Assembly: GCA_013619035.1 (NCBI GenBank)
Contig: JABXKX010000391.1
Span: 1 to 5,559 of the forward strand
DNA from: Peptostreptococcaceae bacterium
GTDB lineage: Bacteria > Bacillota_A > Clostridia > Peptostreptococcales > Acidaminobacteraceae
Direction of reading: 5' to 3'
DNA: 5,559 nucleotides
This document shows, one piece after another, positions 1 through 5,559 of this stretch. A program made the position numbers and the translations under genes. The notes below the pieces were generated by a model. The model had not been told where the DNA came from and did no database searches. It saw only the letters and a program-made list of their open reading frames with translations. Numbering within the stretch: the stretch's first letter is position 1; the number at the start of each line of letters is the position of its first letter.

Positions 1-9
1 GTTTAAATA

Positions 10-42
10 AAAAAAGTTCATGTTTTAGACATGAACTTTTTT
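10..42. terminator. Bidirectional intrinsic terminator (14-bp perfect palindrome)
   Basis: A perfect inverted repeat pairs 10-23 with 29-42 around a 5-base loop. The outer part of each arm is A6/T6, so a U-tract follows the GUUCAUGU/ACAUGAAC core when transcribed in either direction. It lies beyond the decayed VOC gene and probably stops residual minus-strand transcription, transcription from a gene left of the window, or both. The structure is seen directly; the direction of use is inferred. Confidence 0.85.
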
Positions 43-93
43 AGGTTAAAGCATTTGAATTTTGCATCATAAAACGAGCGAATTAATTCTTTT

Positions 94-438
94 TTACTTC
101 TGTTCTACCAATTGAATTCTATAGCCGCTAGGATCTTCTACAAAGAAAACTTTACATAAGGACTTGGTGCATAAGGCCCATCTACCACTTCGATATTTTG
201 TTCTTTTAAGTATGTAATATACTCATCTACTGAATCCATTAAGAAACCTCTTTTATATAAGTATTGTACATTAACTCAAATTTTGTTTCGCCATCACCTA
301 AAAATACAATTTCCATACCTTCCATAGGTGAATCCTACTGCTGATTGTCATCTTTAATACTGTTGTATATAATGCTAATGATTCTTCCATATCTTTTAAA
401 TGTATCGATGTCCATAAATTCTTCATATCATGTGTCAT
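94..438 (-). pseudogene. Decayed VOC / glyoxalase-bleomycin resistance family gene
   Basis: The minus strand starts with ATG at 438 and encodes MTHDMKNLWTSIHLKDMEES and a few more residues, typical of the first beta-alpha unit of a VOC protein. The reading frame is then lost between about 352 and 326. A second segment (about 325-260, MEGMEIVFLGDGETKFEL) has an in-frame TAG at 335-337 just before it. The frame ends in TAA at 239-241. A third segment (about 239-150, MDSVDEYITYLKEQNIEV then DGPYAPSPYVKF) is in another frame, and the usual residues joining segments two and three appear deleted. A one-base loss in the A-run at 146-149 shifts the last segment (FFVEDPSGYRIQLVEQK, stop at 94-96). At least four lesions make a functional product very unlikely. 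The substrate of the former enzyme cannot be told. It lies downstream of ilvB on the same strand, with no convincing ribosome binding site. Confidence 0.85.
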
Positions 439-460
439 TTATACGGCATGGCTAAAATAG

Positions 461-497
461 AAAAAAATCAAATAAAAATAGGAGATTTCTCCCCTAT
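461..497 (-). terminator. Probable operon terminator after ilvB
   Basis: On the minus strand, a short hairpin overlaps the ilvB stop codon (478-497). It can be drawn either as GGAG/CUCC around AAAU, or as AUAGG...CCUAU with a bulge. It is followed by a U-rich stretch (477-461) that includes a run of seven U. The stem is short, so termination may be partial, with the stronger palindrome at 10-42 as backup. Confidence 0.55.
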
Positions 498-2125
498 CCT
501 AATACAAAATTACTAATAGATTGTCCTGGTGGTACAATGGGCAATACTTTTTCATCTTTATCAATGATACATTCTATTAGTAAAGGTTCACTTTTATTTC
601 GTTTATCCAATACTGCTTCTAACTCTTCTATAGTAGACACTTGATAAGATTTTATACCATAAGCATGACCAAGTGCTACATAATTTACTTCATCATCTAT
701 ACAAGTTTCAGCATATCGTTCCTCTTGGAACATACCTTGCCACTGTCTTACCATACCCAGTGCGCTGTTATTAAATAAAACGACTGTTACAGGTAATTTA
801 TACTTTGAAATAGTGGCTAACTCATGACAATTCATTCTGAAGCTACCATCTCCAGTTACTAAAAGAGATGGTAAATTCCCAACTGAAACCCCTATTGCTG
901 CACCTAAGCCAAAGCCCATAGTGCCTAAACCTCCTGATGTAATGAAGGTTCTTGGTTTCTTAAATTTAAAATATTGTGCTGCCCACATTTGATGTTGTCC
1001 AACATCTGTTGAAAGAACAGAGTCAGCAAAATGTTCACTTAGTGAATCAAAGATCCTTTTCGGATGAAATGCATTGTATTTTTGATTCAATGGTTTGTAT
1101 TGATCTATCGCAAATTTCCATTGATCACGTTTTTTAACACTCAGCGCTCTTTCAATTTTCGTAAGCGTATCATTCAAATGACCTAAAACAGTCACATCAG
1201 CTTTAATATTCTTACTAAACTCAGTTTTATCCACATCGATGTGTACGACTTGACTAGATTGAGAAAACGTCTTTGTATTACCAGTTACTCTATCGCTAAA
1301 CCTAGCACCTATAGCAATGATTAAATCACTACCAGCAATGGCCAAATTAGATTCTGGAAAACCATGCATACCTACTAATCCTAAAGACAATTCATGATCT
1401 CTTGGGAAAGTACCGAGTCCCATCAAAGTATTACAAACAGGGATATCATTTTTAATGGCTAACTTATAGAGCGTCTCAGATGCCTCACCTAACTTAACGC
1501 CACCGCCCGCATAAATCACAGGTCGTTTAGCACCTTCTATAAGCTCAACAACCTTCTTAATATCATCAGGTTTTGCATACTCATAACTGGCTTTTTCGAA
1601 TAAAGAAGCATCTTGATAAACCGCTTCCTGCAAGAAAATGTCTTTAGGGATATCAATAAGTACAGGACCTGGTCTACCACTCTTTGCAATATGAAAAGCG
1701 TCATGAACGGCTTGCTCTAAATCTTCTACCTTCTTAATCAACATATTATGTTTTGTTATCTGAAAAGTAATACCTGTAATATCAATTTCTTGAAAAGCAT
1801 CTCTTCCAAGTAATGGACTAGGTACTTGTCCAGTTATAATAACAAGTGGCACAGAATCCATGTAAGCAGTTGCAATACCGGTAATTGTATTGGTTGCTCC
1901 TGGACCTGAAGTCGCAATGCAAACGCCTACTTTACCGGTAGCTCTTGCATACCCATCTGCTGCATGAACCGCTCCTTGTTCATGGGCTGTTCTATAATGT
2001 TTAAATTCACCCATTCGATACAAAGCATCGTACAGTGGAATCACAGCACCACCTGGATAGCCAAACAATGATTCTACACCCTGTTTTTTTAATGCTTTTA
2101 ATAATATTTCAGCACCATTATTCAT
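494..2125 (-). CDS. ilvB: Acetolactate (acetohydroxyacid) synthase, large catalytic subunit
   Basis: IlvB is the thiamine diphosphate (ThDP)-dependent cytoplasmic enzyme that makes 2-acetolactate from two pyruvates, or 2-aceto-2-hydroxybutyrate from pyruvate and 2-oxobutyrate. Numbered from the ATG, the protein has 543 residues, normal for the family. Visible motifs are GYPGG (22-26), the catalytic glutamate E49 in HEQGAVHAADGYAR, and the ThDP/Mg motif starting GDGSF at 425 and ending in NN at 452-453. RFSDRVTGN (275-283) lies in the FAD-binding domain; its presence supports an anabolic, FAD-containing synthase rather than catabolic AlsS. A TTG at 2143 extends the frame by six codons, but those codons overlap the ilvD stop. 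The ATG at 2125 begins the usual MNNGAEILLKAL start, lies two bases after the ilvD stop, and has purine-rich GGGAG/GAAGAGA upstream, so I chose it. It is the last gene of the operon, far from its small-subunit partner. Confidence 0.97.
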   Translation of the reverse strand: MNNGAEILLKALKKQGVESLFGYPGGAVIPLYDALYRMGEFKHYRTAHEQGAVHAADGYARATGKVGVCIATSGPGATNTITGIATAYMDSVPLVIITGQVPSPLLGRDAFQEIDITGITFQITKHNMLIKKVEDLEQAVHDAFHIAKSGRPGPVLIDIPKDIFLQEAVYQDASLFEKASYEYAKPDDIKKVVELIEGAKRPVIYAGGGVKLGEASETLYKLAIKNDIPVCNTLMGLGTFPRDHELSLGLVGMHGFPESNLAIAGSDLIIAIGARFSDRVTGNTKTFSQSSQVVHIDVDKTEFSKNIKADVTVLGHLNDTLTKIERALSVKKRDQWKFAIDQYKPLNQKYNAFHPKRIFDSLSEHFADSVLSTDVGQHQMWAAQYFKFKKPRTFITSGGLGTMGFGLGAAIGVSVGNLPSLLVTGDGSFRMNCHELATISKYKLPVTVVLFNNSALGMVRQWQGMFQEERYAETCIDDEVNYVALGHAYGIKSYQVSTIEELEAVLDKRNKSEPLLIECIIDKDEKVLPIVPPGQSISNFVLG

Positions 2126-2127
2126 GA

Positions 2128-3789
2128 TTATCTCTTCTCCCAAATAGCTCCTTTAGCAGCTGAAGTAACACCTGAACGATACTTCTCCAGATAACCCGGA
2201 TACTGCTTATGGATGCGTTGATGATTTTCTTTTCTAGCTTCTAAAACTGTTTCGTTAACATGTAACTCTAAACGACCTTCTGGTATATCAATTTCAATTA
2301 AGTCACCTTCTTCAACAAAAGCAATTAAACCGTCTTCATAGGCTTCTGGTGATACATGACCAATAGCTGCACCTCTTGTACCACCTGAAAATCTTCCATC
2401 TGTAATCAAGGCTACAGAATCATCAAGACCCATACCATTTAGTGCCGCAGTTGGTGTTAACATCTCTTGCATACCCGGTCCACCTTTTGGACCTTCATAT
2501 CGTATAACTAACACATCGCCTGCATTAATCTGACTATCAAATATTGCCGCTGCACACTCTTCTTCAGAGTTAAAGACACGTGCTGGACCTGACATTTTCA
2601 TCATTTCTTTTAAAACAGCAGATTTTTTTACAACCGCACCCTCTTTTGCAAGATTACCGTATAGAACTTGAATGCCACCGGTTTCACTATATGGCGCTTC
2701 TAAACTCCTAATAACTGTTCGATCATAAACTTTAGCACGTTCTAGTTTATCTTTTAAAACACCTTCTACCGTCATCACTTCTAAATCAAGCATTGGGCTT
2801 AAAGTCTTCAAAACACCACTGATACCACCTGCTGTATGTAAGTCTTCCATATGATGAGGCCCTGCAGGAGATAATCTACAAATATTAGGTGTCATCCGAC
2901 TCACCTCATTGATTAAATCAAGATTCATTTCCACTTGTGCTTCATGTGCAATTGCAGTTAAATGAAGCACTGTATTTGTAGAACATCCTAGTGCCATATC
3001 TGAAACTAAAGCATTTCTAAAGGCTTCTTTTGTTAATATATCTCTTGGTTTTATATCATTTTCCAAAAGCGTCATTACCTGCATGCCAGCTTCTTTAGCC
3101 AATCGCATTCTGTCCATATGAACAGCTGGTACTGTACCATTGCCACTCAGACCTAGTCCTAAAACTTCTGTCATACAATTCATAGAATTGGCAGTAAACA
3201 TGCCAGAACAGGAGCCGCAGGTTGGACAAGCATTGTTTTCAATATCCAATAACTCTTCTTCGGTTATTTTACCTGCTTTAAAAGCACCAACTCCTTCAAA
3301 AGCGGAAGTTAAATCTACCGGTCGACCATCTCTTGTATAACCCTTTAACATGGGTCCACCACTGATAAAGATTGATGGCACATTAACTCTAGCGGCTGCC
3401 ATCAGCATACCTGGTACTGTTTTATCACAGTTTGGTATAAATACCAACGCATCAAAGCCATGAGCTTGTGCCATGATTTCTACACTATCAGCAATCAGTT
3501 CCCTGCTCGTTAATGAGTATTTCATACCAACATGGTTCATGGCGATACCATCACAGACTGCAATCGTAGAAAACTCAAACGGCACACCGCCAGCCATACG
3601 CACACCTGCTTTGACTGCATCACAGACTTGTCTTAAATGGACATGTCCTGGTACGATTTCATTAAAACTATTCACCACACCAATAAAAGGTTTTTTAATT
3701 TCTGTATCGGTAAGCCCTAAAGCTTTTAATAGTGATCTATGAGGCGATTTTTCAACACCTGATTTGATAATATTACTTCTTAAATCCAC
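2128..3789 (-). CDS. ilvD: Dihydroxy-acid dehydratase
   Basis: IlvD dehydrates 2,3-dihydroxyisovalerate and 2,3-dihydroxy-3-methylvalerate to the 2-oxo acid precursors of valine/leucine and isoleucine, using an iron-sulfur cluster. The protein has 553 residues, a normal length. Visible motifs are [11 protein letters not shown] near the N-terminus, [10 protein letters not shown] (about 43-52), [10 protein letters not shown] (77-86), PNCDK with C121, the [17 protein letters not shown] block with likely ligand C194, and GRFSGGTRG (466-473 region). The TPC-type cysteine of [2Fe-2S] family members is replaced by VPG, as in the E. coli enzyme, so an oxygen-labile [4Fe-4S] cluster is inferred. The start codon is GTG at 3787-3789, inside the last codons of ilvC (10-base overlap). 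GAGGG at 3798-3802 is the likely ribosome binding site, eight bases upstream. Translation is probably coupled to ilvC. Confidence 0.97.
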   Translation of the reverse strand: MDLRSNIIKSGVEKSPHRSLLKALGLTDTEIKKPFIGVVNSFNEIVPGHVHLRQVCDAVKAGVRMAGGVPFEFSTIAVCDGIAMNHVGMKYSLTSRELIADSVEIMAQAHGFDALVFIPNCDKTVPGMLMAAARVNVPSIFISGGPMLKGYTRDGRPVDLTSAFEGVGAFKAGKITEEELLDIENNACPTCGSCSGMFTANSMNCMTEVLGLGLSGNGTVPAVHMDRMRLAKEAGMQVMTLLENDIKPRDILTKEAFRNALVSDMALGCSTNTVLHLTAIAHEAQVEMNLDLINEVSRMTPNICRLSPAGPHHMEDLHTAGGISGVLKTLSPMLDLEVMTVEGVLKDKLERAKVYDRTVIRSLEAPYSETGGIQVLYGNLAKEGAVVKKSAVLKEMMKMSGPARVFNSEEECAAAIFDSQINAGDVLVIRYEGPKGGPGMQEMLTPTAALNGMGLDDSVALITDGRFSGGTRGAAIGHVSPEAYEDGLIAFVEEGDLIEIDIPEGRLELHVNETVLEARKENHQRIHKQYPGYLEKYRSGVTSAAKGAIWEKR

Positions 3790-4763
3790 GACATCATCCC
3801 TCTTAATTTTTGTCCTACTTCTACAATACCATGCGTTAACTCTTGTTGCTTAATCGCATTAAATTGTGGTCTGTTGATACGGTTTTCATTTAACCAATTC
3901 TTAGCAAATTCGCCATTTTGAATTTCAGCTAATACAGCTTTCATTTCATCTCTTGTATTTTGATTAACAATACGTTTACCAACCATGTAATCGCCATACT
4001 CAGCAGTATCACTTACACTGTAACGCATTTTCTCAAAACCACCTTCATATAATAAATCAACGATTAATTTCAGTTCATGTAAACATTCAAAGTATGCAAT
4101 TTCAGGTTGGTATCCCGCTTCTACAAGTGTATCAAAGCCAGCTTTTATAAGTTCTGTTGCACCACCACAAAGCACTGCTTGTTCACCAAATAAATCAGTT
4201 TCTGTTTCCTCTTTGAATGTTGTTTCAATAACACCCGCTCTAGCAGCACCAATACCCTTTGCATAAGCCAGTCCTTTTTCTTTAGCTGTATTTGTATAAT
4301 CTTGATAAACAGCTAGTAGTGCTGGTACACCTTTTCCCTCTTCGTAAACTCTTCTTACTAAATGTCCTGGTCCTTTAGGTGCTACCATAAATACATCTAC
4401 GTTCTTAGGTGGATTGATTTGACCAAAGTGAATGTTAAATCCATGAGCAAATACAAGTGCATCACCATCGTCTAAATTATCTTTTACTGATGCTTCATAA
4501 ACTTCTCTTTGTGTTTCATCTGGAATCAACATCATAACTACTTGAGATGATTTAACAGCTTCTGCTACAGACTTTACTTCTAAACCAGCTGCTTCAGCTT
4601 TCGCTTTTGACTTACTGCCTTCATAAAGTCCAACTACAACATCTACACCACTCTCTTTTAGATTTAAAGCATGTGCATGACCTTGAGAACCATAACCGAT
4701 AACTGCTACTTGCTTTCCTGCTAATACATTTAAATCACTATCTTGCTCATAATACATTTTCAT
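3780..4763 (-). CDS. ilvC: Ketol-acid reductoisomerase, class I
   Basis: IlvC performs the Mg-dependent alkyl migration and NAD(P)H reduction of 2-acetolactate and 2-aceto-2-hydroxybutyrate to the dihydroxy acids used by IlvD. The 327 residues match the short bacterial class I form with one knotted C-terminal domain. The Rossmann motif GYGSQGH spans 23-29. The cofactor loop GLYEGSKSK (45-53) contains the serines expected to contact an NADPH phosphate; cofactor choice is not proven. The catalytic set is complete: H107, K130, D190, E194, E226, E230 and S251. The ATG at 4763 has GGAGGAA (4771-4777) seven bases upstream. A second Met at residue 3 is a less well spaced alternative. The start is one base after the stop of the small-subunit gene. 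Confidence 0.97.
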   Translation of the reverse strand: MKMYYEQDSDLNVLAGKQVAVIGYGSQGHAHALNLKESGVDVVVGLYEGSKSKAKAEAAGLEVKSVAEAVKSSQVVMMLIPDETQREVYEASVKDNLDDGDALVFAHGFNIHFGQINPPKNVDVFMVAPKGPGHLVRRVYEEGKGVPALLAVYQDYTNTAKEKGLAYAKGIGAARAGVIETTFKEETETDLFGEQAVLCGGATELIKAGFDTLVEAGYQPEIAYFECLHELKLIVDLLYEGGFEKMRYSVSDTAEYGDYMVGKRIVNQNTRDEMKAVLAEIQNGEFAKNWLNENRINRPQFNAIKQQELTHGIVEVGQKLRGMMSWI

Positions 4764-4764
4764 C

Positions 4765-5004
4765 TTAACATTCCTCCATCAATACAATATCTCTTACGCC
4801 TACTATTTTTTCTAAATGAGCTACTGCTCTATTACAACTAAGTTCTGATGCATTCTCGAGTCTTATCTCCAAATGAGAACATGCATTAGGAGGTGATGTC
4901 ATCTTCACATCACTGACCATAAATTCTTTCCTTCTCAATACTCCAACAACTTTCAGGAGAGTATCCACACCATGATCTGCTTTTGCTTTTAAAAATCTTT
5001 CCAT
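4765..5004 (-). CDS. ilvN: Short ACT-domain acetolactate synthase regulatory subunit (IlvM/IlvN-like)
   Basis: This 79-residue protein is the first gene after the leader. Its pattern fits a single ACT domain (beta-alpha-beta-beta-alpha-beta). [19 protein letters not shown] (about 10-28) corresponds to the first loop and helix, SDVKM (31-35) to beta 2, SHLEIRLE (43-50) to beta 3, [16 protein letters not shown] to helix 2, and RDIVLME to beta 4. Only the ACT module is present, as in E. coli IlvM (87 residues); IlvN/IlvH proteins of about 160 residues carry an extra C-terminal domain. It probably binds IlvB to raise activity, possibly with feedback by a branched-chain amino acid. The assignment rests on fold pattern and operon context more than on strict identity. 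The symbol is used in the generic sense. The last codons (MEEC) form the ribosome binding site of ilvC. Confidence 0.8.
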   Translation of the reverse strand: MERFLKAKADHGVDTLLKVVGVLRRKEFMVSDVKMTSPPNACSHLEIRLENASELSCNRAVAHLEKIVGVRDIVLMEEC

Positions 5005-5009
5005 CTTTT

Positions 5010-5016
5010 CCTCCTT
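5010..5016 (-). promoter_or_regulatory. Ribosome binding site of the first operon gene
   Basis: On the minus strand AAGGAGG lies five bases before the ATG at 5004. It is a near-perfect Shine-Dalgarno sequence placed just after the leader terminator's U-tract. The site is not part of the hairpin, so control is expected at transcription rather than at initiation of translation. Confidence 0.9.
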
Positions 5017-5033
5017 TTGCTAAATTTGAGTAT

Positions 5034-5086
5034 AAAAAAAGACTCTTCCCTCTTTACGAACCATTATTCATAAAGACAAAAGAATC
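5034..5086 (-). terminator. Leader terminator of T-box 2
   Basis: Arms 5067-5086 and 5041-5060 pair at 19 of 20 positions (one G-G mismatch, several G-U pairs) around the six-base loop UAAUGG (5061-5066). A run of seven U follows (5040-5034). The 5' arm overlaps the only antiterminator I can draw (5071-5100), so the two folds exclude each other. This is the only convincing leader terminator before the structural genes. Confidence 0.9.
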
Positions 5087-5107
5087 TTTTTATACCATTA
5101 GTTTCGC

Positions 5108-5141
5108 TCAGGTCGCAAGTTAATCTTGTTCAACCATATAG
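5108..5141 (-). repeat. Direct repeat copy B: Stem III block of T-box 2
   Basis: This 34-base block matches 5366-5397 at all 32 positions of the other copy, differing only by two extra bases in the apical loop. It folds as Stem III: GGUUG/CGACC, an AA bulge, then CAAG/CUUG around loop AUUAA. The identity is much higher than that of the surrounding parts of the two units. Confidence 0.9.
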
Positions 5142-5199
5142 TCCTATATCGGGGACAACCGTTTCACCCTACTTATGTTCAGGCGAACTGCTCAGGAGC

Positions 5200-5202
5200 T
5201 AC
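5200..5202 (-). other. Specifier codon GUA (valine) of T-box 2
   Basis: The codon sits on the 3' side of the specifier loop, one purine (G, 5199) before the closing CUCC strand, the place where the specifier lies in characterised T-boxes such as glyQS. It would pair with the UAC anticodon of tRNA-Val. A Leu CUC reading is possible only inside the closing helix, so it is rejected. Confidence 0.75.
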
Positions 5203-5365
5203 CATTGTATACTAATCTGTGTCAATTCTCACCAACCATTGACTCTCTATAACAGATGTTTAGTATTTTTCTTCTCCATCAAAGCATTATCTATTAGGTC
5301 CGCTGTTTAGAGACGAATCTTAAATCCGCGGTACCACTCTAATTATACTCTCGTATCACTCTTTA

Positions 5366-5397
5366 TCAGGTCGCAAGTAACTTGTTCAACCATATAG
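5366..5397 (-). repeat. Direct repeat copy A: Stem III block of T-box 1
   Basis: This 32-base block is repeated in T-box 2 at 5108-5141. It folds as GGUUG/CGACC, an AA bulge, then CAAG/CUUG around loop UUA. It is the clearest trace of the duplication that produced the tandem leader, or of sequence exchange between the two units. Confidence 0.9.
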
Positions 5398-5451
5398 CCA
5401 TTTAACGGTGGCAGGCGGCAACGTCTACATATCGACGTGCAGTTCAGGAGT

Positions 5452-5454
5452 GAT
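5452..5454 (-). other. Specifier codon AUC (isoleucine) of T-box 1
   Basis: AUC is followed by the single purine A (5451) and then by the CUCC strand (5447-5450) of the helix above the K-turn. This is the canonical specifier geometry. It would pair with the GAU anticodon of tRNA-Ile, fitting an operon that makes isoleucine. Confidence 0.85.
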
Positions 5455-5559
5455 TTAAGTAATAGTCTTCTTTATCATCTTTCAGCAAACGATGACTCTC
5501 TGCAAAATAGTTTCTACGACTTCTGTCTCCATCAAAACTTTTGATTTATTAATTGCAAT

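Larger units (their letters stand above)
5034..5286 (-). promoter_or_regulatory. T-box riboswitch 2 (downstream unit), valine specifier GUA
   Basis: Stem I runs 5286 to 5189. The basal helix is UGCU/AGCA (5283-5286 with 5189-5192), followed by K-turn bases UUGAU and UG and by GGAG/CUCC (5274-5277 with 5195-5198). The specifier loop has GUA at 5200-5202 followed by one purine. Above it are the helices AUACUA/UAGUAU and AUCUGU/ACAGAU. The AGAGA bulge is at 5244-5248 and the distal loop GGUUGGUGAGA at 5227-5237. A small hairpin GUUC-GCCU-GAAC follows (5177-5188), then Stem IIA GUCC/GGAC with F-box-like loop CCGAUAUA (5141-5156), then Stem III (5111-5135). The tRNA-binding core is UAAUGGUAU (5092-5100): UGGU is kept but the usual ACCGCG is lost. 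It ends in a strong terminator. Known T-box biology predicts readthrough when uncharged tRNA-Val is bound. Confidence 0.9.
5297..5539 (-). promoter_or_regulatory. T-box riboswitch 1 (upstream unit), isoleucine specifier AUC
   Basis: Stem I runs 5539 to 5441. The basal helix is AGUU/AACU (5536-5539 with 5441-5444), with K-turn UUGAU/UG and GGAG/CUCC (5527-5530 with 5447-5450). The specifier AUC is at 5452-5454, followed by A. The imperfect upper helices are GUCGUAG/CUAUUAC and CUAUUUU/AAAGAAG. The AGAGA bulge is at 5497-5501 and the distal helix GUCAUC/GAUGAU carries loop GUUUGCUGAAA. A Stem II-like hairpin ACGUC/GACGU (5421-5438) follows, then Stem IIA GCCA/UGGC with the exact F-box CCGUUA (5397-5412), then Stem III (5369-5391). 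The T-box AGAGUGGUACCGCGG (5326-5340) is canonical and pairs with CGUCUCU (5309-5315) as antiterminator, leaving the UGGUACC bulge. The alternative helix GGU(A)CCGC/GCGGACC (5328-5335 with 5297-5303) hides the T-box but has no U-tract after it. Confidence 0.92.

Noticed and set aside
2126..2143. TTG start at 2143 extending IlvB by MGEEII
   Set aside because: The extension overlaps the ilvD stop region and its bases look like the ribosome binding site. The ATG at 2125 gives the normal IlvB N-terminus.
3140..3742. Two plus-strand open frames (3140-3340 and 3473-3742) opposite ilvD
   Set aside because: They lie wholly antisense to a clearly conserved gene, resemble no protein family I recognise, and are explained by codon bias of ilvD.
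5196..5203. Leucine (CUC) or tryptophan (UGG) specifier for T-box 2
   Set aside because: CUC is within the CUCC strand that pairs with GGAG above the K-turn, and UGG would leave two bases rather than one purine before that strand. GUA has the standard geometry and matches the pathway.
5108..5397. The repeated block as a CRISPR or mobile-element repeat
   Set aside because: There are only two copies, each at the Stem III position of its T-box unit. T-box duplication explains them.
5540..5559. Promoter for the operon in the last 20 bases
   Set aside because: TTGCAA is visible, but no -10 box follows at proper spacing before Stem I begins. The promoter is probably beyond the window.

Overview
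The window carries one minus-strand operon for the shared steps of isoleucine/valine synthesis, read from right to left: tandem T-box leader, short acetolactate synthase regulatory subunit (ilvN/ilvM-like), ilvC, ilvD, ilvB. Low G+C content, strong AGGAGG-type ribosome binding sites, T-box control, and IlvC/IlvD sequences of clostridial character suggest a low-GC Bacillota, most likely a member of Clostridia. I cannot name the genus.

Layout. Positions 5540-5559 are the last bases upstream of the leader; the promoter probably lies beyond the window. Positions 5034-5539 hold two consecutive, complete-looking T-box riboswitches. Each has its own Stem I with K-turn, specifier loop and distal T-loop module, a Stem IIA with F-box-like loop, and a Stem III. 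The upstream unit reads AUC (Ile) and the downstream unit reads GUA (Val). The upstream unit has a textbook T-box/antiterminator but no recognisable U-tract terminator. The downstream unit has a strong terminator but a worn, A/U-only T-box/antiterminator. Positions 4765-5004 encode the 79-residue ACT subunit, 3780-4763 ilvC, 2128-3789 ilvD (GTG start, overlapping ilvC by 10 bases), and 494-2125 ilvB. Gene junctions are 1 base, a 10-base overlap, and 2 bases, so this is a tightly coupled polycistron. A weak terminator follows ilvB. Positions 94-438 hold a decayed VOC/glyoxalase-family gene on the same strand, and a perfect 14-bp palindromic terminator at 10-42 closes the window.

How the genes work together. 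IlvB plus the small subunit condense pyruvate with pyruvate (valine/leucine branch) or with 2-oxobutyrate (isoleucine branch). IlvC isomerises and reduces the acetohydroxy acids, and IlvD dehydrates the diols to the 2-oxo acids. These enzymes serve isoleucine and valine alike, which fits a leader that appears to sense uncharged tRNA-Ile and tRNA-Val in series. No leu genes, ilvA or ilvE are present in the window.
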